Origin: Ghiorsea sp.
Lineage (GTDB): Bacteria > Pseudomonadota > Zetaproteobacteria > Mariprofundales > Mariprofundaceae
Length of the DNA stretch: 12,326 bases
Assembly (NCBI GenBank): GCA_027019685.1
Contig: JALUWH010000144.1
Span: 1-12,326 of the forward strand
Direction of reading: 5' to 3'
The position numbers and the translations under genes were made by a program. This document shows, piece by piece, positions 6,970-12,326 of the stretch (position 1 is the stretch's first letter; every line of letters begins with the position of its first letter). The notes below the pieces were generated by a model. That model was not told where the DNA came from, did not search any database, and worked only from the letters and a program-made list of their open reading frames with translations.

Positions 6970-7905
6970 ATGAGTGTACCTACACCAGATCTAAGTATTG
7001 AATTCGCAGGTTTAAAGCTGCAAACACCATTGGTTTTGCTGTCAGGCTGTGTAGGGTTTGGTGAGGAATACACACGTATTGAAGGTTTTTCCAATAAAGA
7101 TGTTGGGGCGGTGATACTTAAAGGCACAACTGTTGAGCCACGTATGGGCAACGCACCGCATCGGGTATATGAAACACCATCGGGGATGTTGAATGCGATT
7201 GGCTTGCAAAATCCAGGTACACGTTATGTGATTGATGAAGTGTTGCCGCATTTACCCCACGATGACACGCAATTTTGGGCAAATGCTAATGGTTCAACAC
7301 TTGGTGATTATGCCGAAGTGGCAGCCATGTATGATGATTCACCTGTAACTGCGATTGAAATCAATATTTCTTGCCCCAATGTCAAAGAAGGTGGCGTTCA
7401 TTTTGGTAACGACCCTTGTATGGCTGCTAAAGTGGTGGAAGTGATGCGCTCACAAACTTCTAAACCTTTGATTACCAAGTTATCACCAAACAATGCAGAT
7501 ATTGCAGAAACAGCACGCCTTTGTATTGAAGCGGGTACGGATGGGTTATCGGTGATTAACACATTGGTGGGTATGGCTGTAGATGTGGAAAGCCGAACAC
7601 CTGTGATTGGCAATGTTTCAGGTGGTCTTTCAGGGCCTGCGATTAAACCAGTCGCTCTTTGGAAAATTCATCAAACACGAGCGGTTGCCGATTCACACAA
7701 TATCCCAATTTTGGGGCAGGGCGGTTTAACCACAGCCAAAGATGCATTGGAATTTGCGATTACAGGTGCTACGGCTCTGGGTCTGGGTACGGGTTTGTTT
7801 TACGATCCACTATTGTGTCGCAAGGTATTGGATGGCTTGTCGGATTACCTTATCAAGCATGAAATGGCATCATATCAAGACTTGGTAGGAAGTTTAAACG
7901 CTTAA
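6970..7905 (+). CDS. pyrD: Dihydroorotate dehydrogenase, class 1B-like catalytic subunit
   Basis: This FMN enzyme oxidises dihydroorotate to orotate in pyrimidine synthesis. The 311 aa TIM-barrel protein shows the class 1 catalytic cysteine, C135 in NISCPN (class 2 enzymes use serine), the KGTT strand near 51-54, NAIGLQNPG for substrate binding, and the phosphate-binding region around ILGQGGL. The sequence after NISCPN (VKEGGVHFG) and the length fit class 1B, whose members work with PyrK, an FAD and iron-sulphur subunit that passes electrons to NAD. No pyrK is in this window, so it must lie elsewhere if the subclass is right. AAGGA lies about 12 bases before the ATG at 6970. The stop TAA shares its last A with the ATG of the nuclease gene (TAATG). 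Confidence 0.94.
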   Translation: MSVPTPDLSIEFAGLKLQTPLVLLSGCVGFGEEYTRIEGFSNKDVGAVILKGTTVEPRMGNAPHRVYETPSGMLNAIGLQNPGTRYVIDEVLPHLPHDDTQFWANANGSTLGDYAEVAAMYDDSPVTAIEINISCPNVKEGGVHFGNDPCMAAKVVEVMRSQTSKPLITKLSPNNADIAETARLCIEAGTDGLSVINTLVGMAVDVESRTPVIGNVSGGLSGPAIKPVALWKIHQTRAVADSHNIPILGQGGLTTAKDALEFAITGATALGLGTGLFYDPLLCRKVLDGLSDYLIKHEMASYQDLVGSLNA

Positions 7906-8651
7906 TGTTTCGTGTCCTTGCATTATGTGTGCTGTTTTTGTTGGTGCAGCCCAGTTTTGCAGGCTCATTATCTTGGATTACGCACGATAGATGGGTGACT
8001 GTAGAAAGAGTCATTGATGGGGATACATTTAAAACAACCAAAGGTGAAAAAATTCGTTTGTTAGGAATCAATACACCTGAAATACGGCACGATACTAGCC
8101 CTGCCCAACCCTTTGGCAAACAAGCTAAGAATGCGTTGATTCGTTTCATTGCAGGCAAACAAGTTCGCCTTACCTTTGACAAAGAAAAGAAAGACAAATA
8201 TGGGCGCACATTGGCTCATGTGTATTTACGGGATGGTCTGTGGGTCAATGCAGCTTTGGTGGAACAAGGGTTGGCACATGTGTATACCTTTGCACCAAAC
8301 ATAAGTGCAGCAAAGAAGCTATTGCGGGTAGAACAAGATGCCATTGCAGCCAAACGAAACATGTGGAGCCATAAACGTTGGCGCGTGTTAACACCGAAAC
8401 AATTACGCATGAGTTTATTAGGACAATTTCGTTTAATTCATGGTGTTGTCACAAACATAGATGAACATGGTTGGCGATTTGCGCTTGGTAAGCTGACGGT
8501 GACAGTACCTAAGCGTGCAAGGCTTGCTTTCAAGCGCAAGACCTTGAAGTTGGGGCAACAAATATTGGTACGGGGGAAGTTACGTATGTCTAGAAAAGGT
8601 AAGTGGTTTTTGAGTATTTATACGCAGAGTGATGCTTATCACATAAACTAA
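7905..8651 (+). CDS. Exported thermonuclease-family protein (SNase-like) with a C-terminal extension
   Basis: The product (248 aa) has a signal peptide (residues 1-19, ending SFA) and a staphylococcal nuclease-like domain at about 31-150. Visible equivalents of the Staphylococcus aureus active site are D38/D40 in VIDGDT, R51 in IRLLGINTPE, E59, and R101 in DKYGR. The position matching calcium ligand D40 is asparagine (N56), a change also found in other family members. Residues about 160-248 form an extra basic, beta-rich segment (RLIHGVVTNID through GQQILVRGKLRMSRKGKW) that looks like an OB-type nucleic-acid-binding fold; that part is inferred from pattern only. The gene overlaps the stop of pyrD by one base. 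A periplasmic or secreted nuclease is likely, with scavenging of nucleic acid as one possible role. Confidence 0.87.
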   Translation: MFRVLALCVLFLLVQPSFAGSLSWITHDRWVTVERVIDGDTFKTTKGEKIRLLGINTPEIRHDTSPAQPFGKQAKNALIRFIAGKQVRLTFDKEKKDKYGRTLAHVYLRDGLWVNAALVEQGLAHVYTFAPNISAAKKLLRVEQDAIAAKRNMWSHKRWRVLTPKQLRMSLLGQFRLIHGVVTNIDEHGWRFALGKLTVTVPKRARLAFKRKTLKLGQQILVRGKLRMSRKGKWFLSIYTQSDAYHIN

Positions 8652-8734
8652 AACTTGCTTGGCGAGGGTTTTGCTCATTAGTGTTTGCAACCGTGATTAA
8701 AAACATAAATAAAAATTTAGAAAAAGGATGATCT

Positions 8735-9358
8735 ATGCATTTTATTGTTCGACCGATAGCGGTGTTAGCAATGTTGATTGTATCTATAACAACAGCAGCT
8801 GCACAAGATTCAAATAATAATATTTTATTGGCTGATTTAAATTTGAATATTGAGGATATGAGCAGCACATTTTTACTTGCTGATAACAATGCTACCTCAG
8901 TTGCGAGACGCTCCGTAACACCAAATGTTCCTGACTCAGCTTTTGAGAAACCAGCGATAACATGGAATCAAACGCATATGTATTTGGGTTTGGCTTCAAT
9001 GACTATGGCTGGAATAACTGGTTTGACGGCGAGCACTGTGGGAACAGATAATGGTTCAGCAGCTTTGAAAAGCAATGTGCATGTTGTTGCAGCAAAAGCA
9101 GCTTGGCAGCTTGGCGCATTGGCTATCGGCACAGGTTTGTGGACGCACTGGGATGATTTTCATTTAGAAGATGGTTTGTTAGACCGAGATAACCTACATG
9201 TACTGTTGGGTACGCTTGGTGTGATTGGTTATTATATGGCAGTGAACAGCGCAGTGAATGACTATAACACCAATAGTGGCTCAGTGACTACCAATCATGC
9301 GTCCTATGGTATTTTAGGTGGTGCTGCAATGATTACAGGCATTGCCTTAACTTGGTAA
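8735..9358 (+). CDS. Predicted four-helix membrane protein, possible b561-type cytochrome
   Basis: No named family was recognised for this 207 aa protein. It begins with a signal-like segment (about 5-23, possible cleavage near TAAAQ), then an Asn/Asp-rich linker, then four hydrophobic helices at about 80-98, 115-136, 154-171 and 188-206. Each helix opens with a histidine: H81, H116, H155 and H188. Their spacings (35, 39, 33) closely resemble the four haem-ligand histidines of eukaryotic cytochrome b561. If the N-terminus is periplasmic, H81/H155 would lie near the periplasmic face and H116/H188 near the cytoplasmic face, enough for two bis-histidine b haems. H138 and H143 lie in an acidic loop before helix 3. 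It is followed by SHP-like and DHC-like cytochrome genes, whose relatives are often encoded beside a membrane cytochrome b. AAGGA about 6 bases upstream supports the start. Haem binding is inferred. Confidence 0.72.
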   Translation: MHFIVRPIAVLAMLIVSITTAAAQDSNNNILLADLNLNIEDMSSTFLLADNNATSVARRSVTPNVPDSAFEKPAITWNQTHMYLGLASMTMAGITGLTASTVGTDNGSAALKSNVHVVAAKAAWQLGALAIGTGLWTHWDDFHLEDGLLDRDNLHVLLGTLGVIGYYMAVNSAVNDYNTNSGSVTTNHASYGILGGAAMITGIALTW

Positions 9359-9393
9359 AAATAATTAAATAAAGGTATAAGGAGATACAACCC

Positions 9394-9849
9394 ATGAAAA
9401 AAACATTGATGTTAGCAGCTGCTTTATTGATTACGCCGTTGGTGGGAAACACCATTGGTTATGCAGCAGAAGGTGGCAGTGCTATTCCTGAAATGATGGC
9501 AAAATACGAATCTGAAGGCGCTTCAAATTTTAGTGCTGAAGCAGGTAAGGAAATGTGGACCAAAGTCATGCCTTTTGAGCACAAAGGTGAAATAATAAAA
9601 GATAGAAGTTGTTCTGTGTGTCATCATGTTGTGCCAACTAATCCAGGTAAACATGCAAAAACAGGTAAAGAAATTGCACCAATGACACTTTCAGCGGTGA
9701 GCACCAACCGCAAGGGTGAACAAGTGCCTCGTTTTTCAGAAGCCAAGAAAATTAAGAAGTGGTTTAAGCGTAACTGCAAATGGACTTATGGCCGTGAATG
9801 TACCGCCCAAGAAAAAGGTAATTTCTTGGCGTTCTTCAAAAGCCTTTAA
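9394..9849 (+). CDS. SHP-like monohaem c-type cytochrome (DUF1924)
   Basis: The product (151 aa) has a signal peptide (cleavage near YAA, residue 25) and one haem-binding CSVCH at 73-77. The C-terminal part is the signature of the DUF1924/SHP family: IAPMTLSAVSTNR, RFSEAKKIKKWFKRNC and GRECTAQEKGN. In the Rhodobacter sphaeroides haem protein (SHP) the haem iron carries an asparagine ligand that leaves on reduction, letting the protein bind oxygen or NO; N105 is a possible equivalent here, and C128 with C136 probably make the family disulphide. Strong AAGGAGAT about 8 bases upstream supports the start. It lies 35 bases after the four-helix membrane protein gene and 33 before the dihaem cytochrome, its expected electron donor, so the three probably form one transcript. 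Confidence 0.88.
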   Translation: MKKTLMLAAALLITPLVGNTIGYAAEGGSAIPEMMAKYESEGASNFSAEAGKEMWTKVMPFEHKGEIIKDRSCSVCHHVVPTNPGKHAKTGKEIAPMTLSAVSTNRKGEQVPRFSEAKKIKKWFKRNCKWTYGRECTAQEKGNFLAFFKSL

Positions 9850-9882
9850 TTGATATAAGAATAAGAATAAGAGAGTTCACAG

Positions 9883-10431
9883 ATGAAAAAAATATTATTA
9901 ATGATGGCTATCGTTGGTTTTTCTAGTCAGGCATATGCAGAAAATATCTTTGAGAATCTTTTCCGCTTTAAGGGTGTAAAGCCAGTCATGAATGACTTGT
10001 ACAATGATAGCTGTTCAGAATGTCATTATGCATATTTCCCCGGCTTGTTGCCAAAACGCTCGTGGGAAAAACTGATGTTACCTGATGCGTTGGAAGATCA
10101 CTTTGGTGAAAATGCGGAGTTGGATGAGGAAGATCGTGTTGAAGTGCTTAAGTTCTTGGTGGATAACGCTGCAGATACTTCGTTTTATAAACGCTCAACA
10201 AAAATCGTTCGCTCAATTCCCGAAGATGTAACACCGTTACGCATTACGGAAGTACCATATATCAAGCGTAAACATAAGGATTTACCTGATAAATATGTGA
10301 AAAATAATCCTAAAGTGAAGTCTTTAATCAATTGTGATGCTTGCCATAGAGCGATTGATAAGGGTATATTTGATGATGATACTATTCTGATTCCAAATTA
10401 TGGTTATTGGAGTGAGCTTGATGATGATTAA
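9883..10431 (+). CDS. Dihaem cytochrome c (DHC type)
   Basis: The product (182 aa) has a signal peptide (cleavage after AYA, residue 19) and two CXXCH haem motifs, CSECH at 44-48 and CDACH at 151-155, about 100 residues apart. The N-terminal motif context (CSECHYAYFPGLLPKRSW) and the tail around IPNYGYW match the DHC family. DHC proteins are periplasmic and reduce SHP; the adjacent gene encodes an SHP-like protein, which supports the pair. The region between the haem motifs is highly charged, with acidic ELDEEDR and basic stretches such as YIKRKHKDLPDKY. The ribosome binding site is moderate (AAGAGAG, 9869-9875) and sits in a short run of ATAAGA-like repeats. The physiological role of SHP/DHC systems is unsettled; oxygen, NO or peroxide handling have been considered. 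Confidence 0.88.
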   Translation: MKKILLMMAIVGFSSQAYAENIFENLFRFKGVKPVMNDLYNDSCSECHYAYFPGLLPKRSWEKLMLPDALEDHFGENAELDEEDRVEVLKFLVDNAADTSFYKRSTKIVRSIPEDVTPLRITEVPYIKRKHKDLPDKYVKNNPKVKSLINCDACHRAIDKGIFDDDTILIPNYGYWSELDDD

Positions 10432-10461
10432 ACTTGTGTTTGATGTCACAGATGCTCAGCG

Positions 10462-10493
10462 TCAATATGCTAGGCTTGATAGATATTGATTTT
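10462..10493. repeat. Inverted repeat TCAATAT-N14-ATATTGA
   Basis: In the 92-base gap after the dihaem cytochrome gene, TCAATAT at 10462-10468 is perfectly repeated in inverse at 10483-10489, followed by four T. The stem is A/T rich, so it is a weak terminator at best. Its symmetry and its place ahead of the three-gene cytochrome cluster also allow a regulator binding site. Nothing here decides between these. Confidence 0.35.
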
Positions 10494-10523
10494 AATACAC
10501 TGACTTATTAACAGGAGAGAGAA

Positions 10524-10991
10524 ATGAAAAAAATTATTTTATCAGCAGCGATGCTTGGTGCGTTGAGCCTGAGTGCGAATACAGCAAGTGCAAAACCTAC
10601 GGCATTAAATAATTTTAATGCTCATTATGGCACATCTGTTACGTCTTGTGCATTGTGCCATACAACAGCAGATGGAAACGCAAACACTGCGCGAAATGCG
10701 TTTGGCGCAGATTTTAAAAATGCAGGTGGTGGCAAGACACTTTATATGCCAAATTGGACAACTTTAGATGGGATGAACTCTGGCGGTTTGGCGAGTCCTA
10801 ATAATGGCGCAGTTATTGCTGCTGGTAATGCACCAGCAGGTGGTACGTTAGCGAACCCTGCAGTGTCAGCAACGACCCCATCTTCGTCTAGCAGCGGCGG
10901 TGGTTGTATTGCATCATCGGCAACAACACCATTAATGATGGTGTTGGCGATGTTGTCTTTGGGCTTTTTTGTTCGTCGCAAAAAAGACTAA
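10524..10991 (+). CDS. Exported single-CXXCH protein with Cys-type C-terminal sorting tail (first of three)
   Basis: No functional family is recognised for this 155 aa protein. It has a signal peptide (cleavage after ASA, residue 23), one haem-binding CALCH at 42-46 preceded by NNFNAHYGTSVTS, then a Gly/Ala/Asn-rich body and a serine linker (about 118-124). The tail is tripartite: GGGC with C128, a hydrophobic helix TPLMMVLAMLSLGFFV, and a basic end RRKKD. Tails of this plan (MYXO-CTERM and JDVT-CTERM among those with a cysteine) are recognised by dedicated membrane proteases that anchor or release the protein. The next gene encodes a close paralogue. GGAGAGAG upstream supports the start. One c-type haem is expected; a role in surface electron transfer is inference only. 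Confidence 0.8.
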   Translation: MKKIILSAAMLGALSLSANTASAKPTALNNFNAHYGTSVTSCALCHTTADGNANTARNAFGADFKNAGGGKTLYMPNWTTLDGMNSGGLASPNNGAVIAAGNAPAGGTLANPAVSATTPSSSSSGGGCIASSATTPLMMVLAMLSLGFFVRRKKD

Positions 10992-11010
10992 GTTTTAATA
11001 TGTAGTATCA

Positions 11011-11048
11011 AGCCTCTTGGGATATACGTATTTCAAGGGGCTTTTTTT
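11011..11048 (+). terminator. Rho-independent terminator inside the cytochrome cluster
   Basis: AGCCTCTTG at 11011-11019 pairs with CAAGGGGCT at 11034-11042 (nine pairs, one of them G-U) over a 14-base loop, and is followed at once by an unbroken T run to 11048. It lies 20 bases after the first single-CXXCH gene and only 34 bases before the next. It should end or reduce transcription between the paralogues, so the downstream genes rely on read-through or on a promoter not apparent by eye. Confidence 0.85.
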
Positions 11049-11081
11049 ACAGTTTGTTTTACATATTCATGGAGGAATCAG

Positions 11082-11504
11082 ATGAAAAAAATTACAATGT
11101 TAGCTGTTTTATTGGGCGCATTTAGTATTGGATCTACAGTTGCAAGTGCAAATCAGGGTGCTTACAATGCATTTAATGCTCATTATATTAGCCCAGCCTC
11201 TTGCACATCTTGCCACACAGGAAGCCCTGGAACGATTACCCAACTAGGTATAGATTGGAAGGCTCAAGGTGGTACCAGCCAAGCAGGTCCTAGTACACAA
11301 GCAGGGTGGGACGCACTTGATTTAAAATATGCTAATACCTATGGGGGCGTAAATCCAAACTGGGTCTTTTCGGCACCAACACCTGTTGGCACAGCATCAG
11401 TTACTGGCTGCATTGCAAGCTCTCTATCCACACCATTGATGATGTTTTTGGCAATGTTAAGTTTGTCTTTTGTGGTTCGGCGTAAGCAACATGCTGTATC
11501 ATAA
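11082..11504 (+). CDS. Exported single-CXXCH protein with Cys-type C-terminal sorting tail (second of three)
   Basis: This 140 aa protein is a paralogue of the preceding one. It has a signal peptide (cleavage after ASA, residue 23) and then AYNAFNAHYISPASCTSCHT, in which CTSCH (41-45) is the haem site; FNAHY precedes it as in the first paralogue. The tail GCIASSLSTPLMMFLAML with C110, a hydrophobic helix and RRK is almost the same as in the neighbour, while the middle of the protein has diverged. It has no second haem motif and no obvious enzyme domain. GGAGGAA at 11071-11077 is a strong ribosome binding site. The terminator immediately upstream suggests it is expressed at a different level from the first paralogue. 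Function is unknown; a small surface-anchored or processed c-type haem protein is the best structural description. Confidence 0.8.
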   Translation: MKKITMLAVLLGAFSIGSTVASANQGAYNAFNAHYISPASCTSCHTGSPGTITQLGIDWKAQGGTSQAGPSTQAGWDALDLKYANTYGGVNPNWVFSAPTPVGTASVTGCIASSLSTPLMMFLAMLSLSFVVRRKQHAVS

Positions 11505-11561
11505 AGTAACTTTAAGCTTGTGCTATGAATCTAAGGGATTTGTGTTGGTAGGAGATAACCA

Positions 11562-12326
11562 GTGAAAACAATGATAAAATTAAGTATGATGAGTGTGATT
11601 GTTTTATTAGGCACAACTGTTGCGCAAGCTCAACCAGGTTATGAAGGAATTCTTAATCGAGCATTAGGTAATGGTGCATCCGTGTATTGCGGGGCTTGTC
11701 ATTCTGGAGCAACCAATGCTGGTACAGCCGTTCTGCCTATGGCAAATACTTGGCGCAGTGGCGCAAACTTAGCCTTATCCGATAGTGATGGTGACGGCTT
11801 TAATAATGCACAAGAAGTCAGTGGTGCTAGCACCAATTTCAATTTAAATACGGTTTCTCCATTTACCTTGGCTAAAGCTGCTGAAGGCTCAGCTTCTACG
11901 AAAGTTGTTGTTGTAGGTGGAGGTCAGGTTACTGAAACGCCAATTACTGATATTTATACCCAAGCAGGTATTACCCTAGCCCCAAGCCATAGTATTGCAG
12001 GCGGTGTTTCTCCCTTGGTTAACACATTTCCCGCGACTATCTTTTTTAATCAAGCGGTGAATGCAGGTGACAAAGTTTATGTGGTGGATTTGGTGGCAAA
12101 AATCAATACACCGATAACCACAGGTGTCACATTTAACGCTAACGGAAGTGTGACGATAAGTGGTTTAACTGGGCCCGTTAATATTGTTGTGGATAGAGTA
12201 ACACCTATTGTTCCTGCTGGTGGTGGGCCACGCGGTGGTGGAGAAGGCAATGAGGGTCTTGAAGGCTGTATTTCTGGTTCATTACCTACACCACTTTTGA
12301 TGATGTTAGGATTGTTGGGTTTGGGT
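11562..12326 (+). CDS. Exported single-CXXCH protein with calcium-type loop and sorting tail (third of three, cut by window end)
   Basis: An open frame runs from a GTG at 11562 to the window edge, 255 codons without a stop. The GTG is preferred because AGGAGA lies about 7 bases before it; an in-frame ATG at 11571 is an alternative. A signal peptide ends near AQA (residue 23). CGACH at 43-47 is the haem site. DSDGDGFNNAQE at 74-85 looks like a calcium-binding loop of the EF-hand or thrombospondin-3 kind. A beta-rich domain of about 120 residues follows, then a Gly-rich linker (PAGGGPRGGGEG) and the tail GCISGSLPTPLLMMLGLLGLG with C236. The basic end of the tail must lie beyond the window. It shares architecture with the two preceding genes but has an added domain. 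The biological role is not known. Confidence 0.82.
   Translation, partial: MKTMIKLSMMSVIVLLGTTVAQAQPGYEGILNRALGNGASVYCGACHSGATNAGTAVLPMANTWRSGANLALSDSDGDGFNNAQEVSGASTNFNLNTVSPFTLAKAAEGSASTKVVVVGGGQVTETPITDIYTQAGITLAPSHSIAGGVSPLVNTFPATIFFNQAVNAGDKVYVVDLVAKINTPITTGVTFNANGSVTISGLTGPVNIVVDRVTPIVPAGGGPRGGGEGNEGLEGCISGSLPTPLLMMLGLLGLG

Noticed and set aside
8652..8734. Possible promoter (TTGCAA at 8685-8690 with an A/T-rich -10 region) ahead of the four-helix membrane protein
   Set aside because: A promoter is likely in this 83-base gap, but the -10 candidates are off in spacing or sequence, so no specific site can be supported by eye.
8590..8889. Minus-strand open frame of 99 codons across the nuclease/membrane-protein junction
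   Set aside because: It spans two plus-strand genes and their gap, resembles no family, and has no start signals; the plus-strand reading is better supported at both ends.
9856..9875. Short ATAAGA-like direct repeats before the dihaem cytochrome gene
   Set aside because: Only about three imperfect units in A/G-rich ribosome-binding-site sequence; too short to treat as a real repeat element.
1..12326. Mobile elements, CRISPR arrays, tRNA or rRNA genes
   Set aside because: No transposase or integrase coding sequence, spaced direct repeats, cloverleaf-type sequence or ribosomal RNA-like stretch was seen on either strand.

Overview
The window reads as the chromosome of a free-living Gram-negative bacterium, most likely a proteobacterium. 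Housekeeping genes are tightly packed, many exported proteins carry Sec signal peptides, and the last third encodes periplasmic c-type cytochromes. The haem-protein content and gene style would suit an iron-oxidising Zetaproteobacterium such as Mariprofundus. That assignment is an impression from protein style, not something proved here.

Layout. Positions 1-1995 (+) hold a chain of closely spaced genes: the last codons of an upstream gene, a small phosphoglycosyl transferase for surface polysaccharide, a two-ACT-domain GcvR-like regulator, peptide deformylase and a VOC-fold protein. A short minus-strand gene (2038-2325) encodes an isolated FlhB-type C-terminal domain. It converges on the VOC gene and diverges from the next run. 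Positions 2419-8651 (+) hold a second tightly spaced run: two M16 peptidase-family genes (one with the zinc site, one without), a response regulator with a degenerate GGDEF domain, rsmD, coaD, a class 1B-like pyrD and an exported thermonuclease-family protein. Starts and stops often overlap or nearly touch (ATGA, TAATG), so co-transcription is likely.

Positions 8735-12326 (+) are the distinctive part. An unrecognised membrane protein has four helices, each beginning with a histidine, at spacings like those of cytochrome b561. It is followed by an SHP-like monohaem cytochrome (DUF1924 type) and a dihaem cytochrome c (DHC type). In other bacteria SHP and DHC are redox partners encoded beside a membrane cytochrome b, so the membrane protein is a good candidate for that missing partner.

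After a small inverted repeat come three small exported proteins. Each has one CXXCH haem-binding motif and a C-terminal tail made of a Gly/Cys motif and a hydrophobic helix; the two complete ones end in a basic cluster (the third is cut by the window end). Such tails are typical of sorting signals processed by a dedicated intramembrane or sortase-like protease. A strong terminator lies between the first two of the three. Together, the region suggests a periplasmic to cell-surface electron-transfer or haem-sensing module, though its substrate cannot be read from the sequence.
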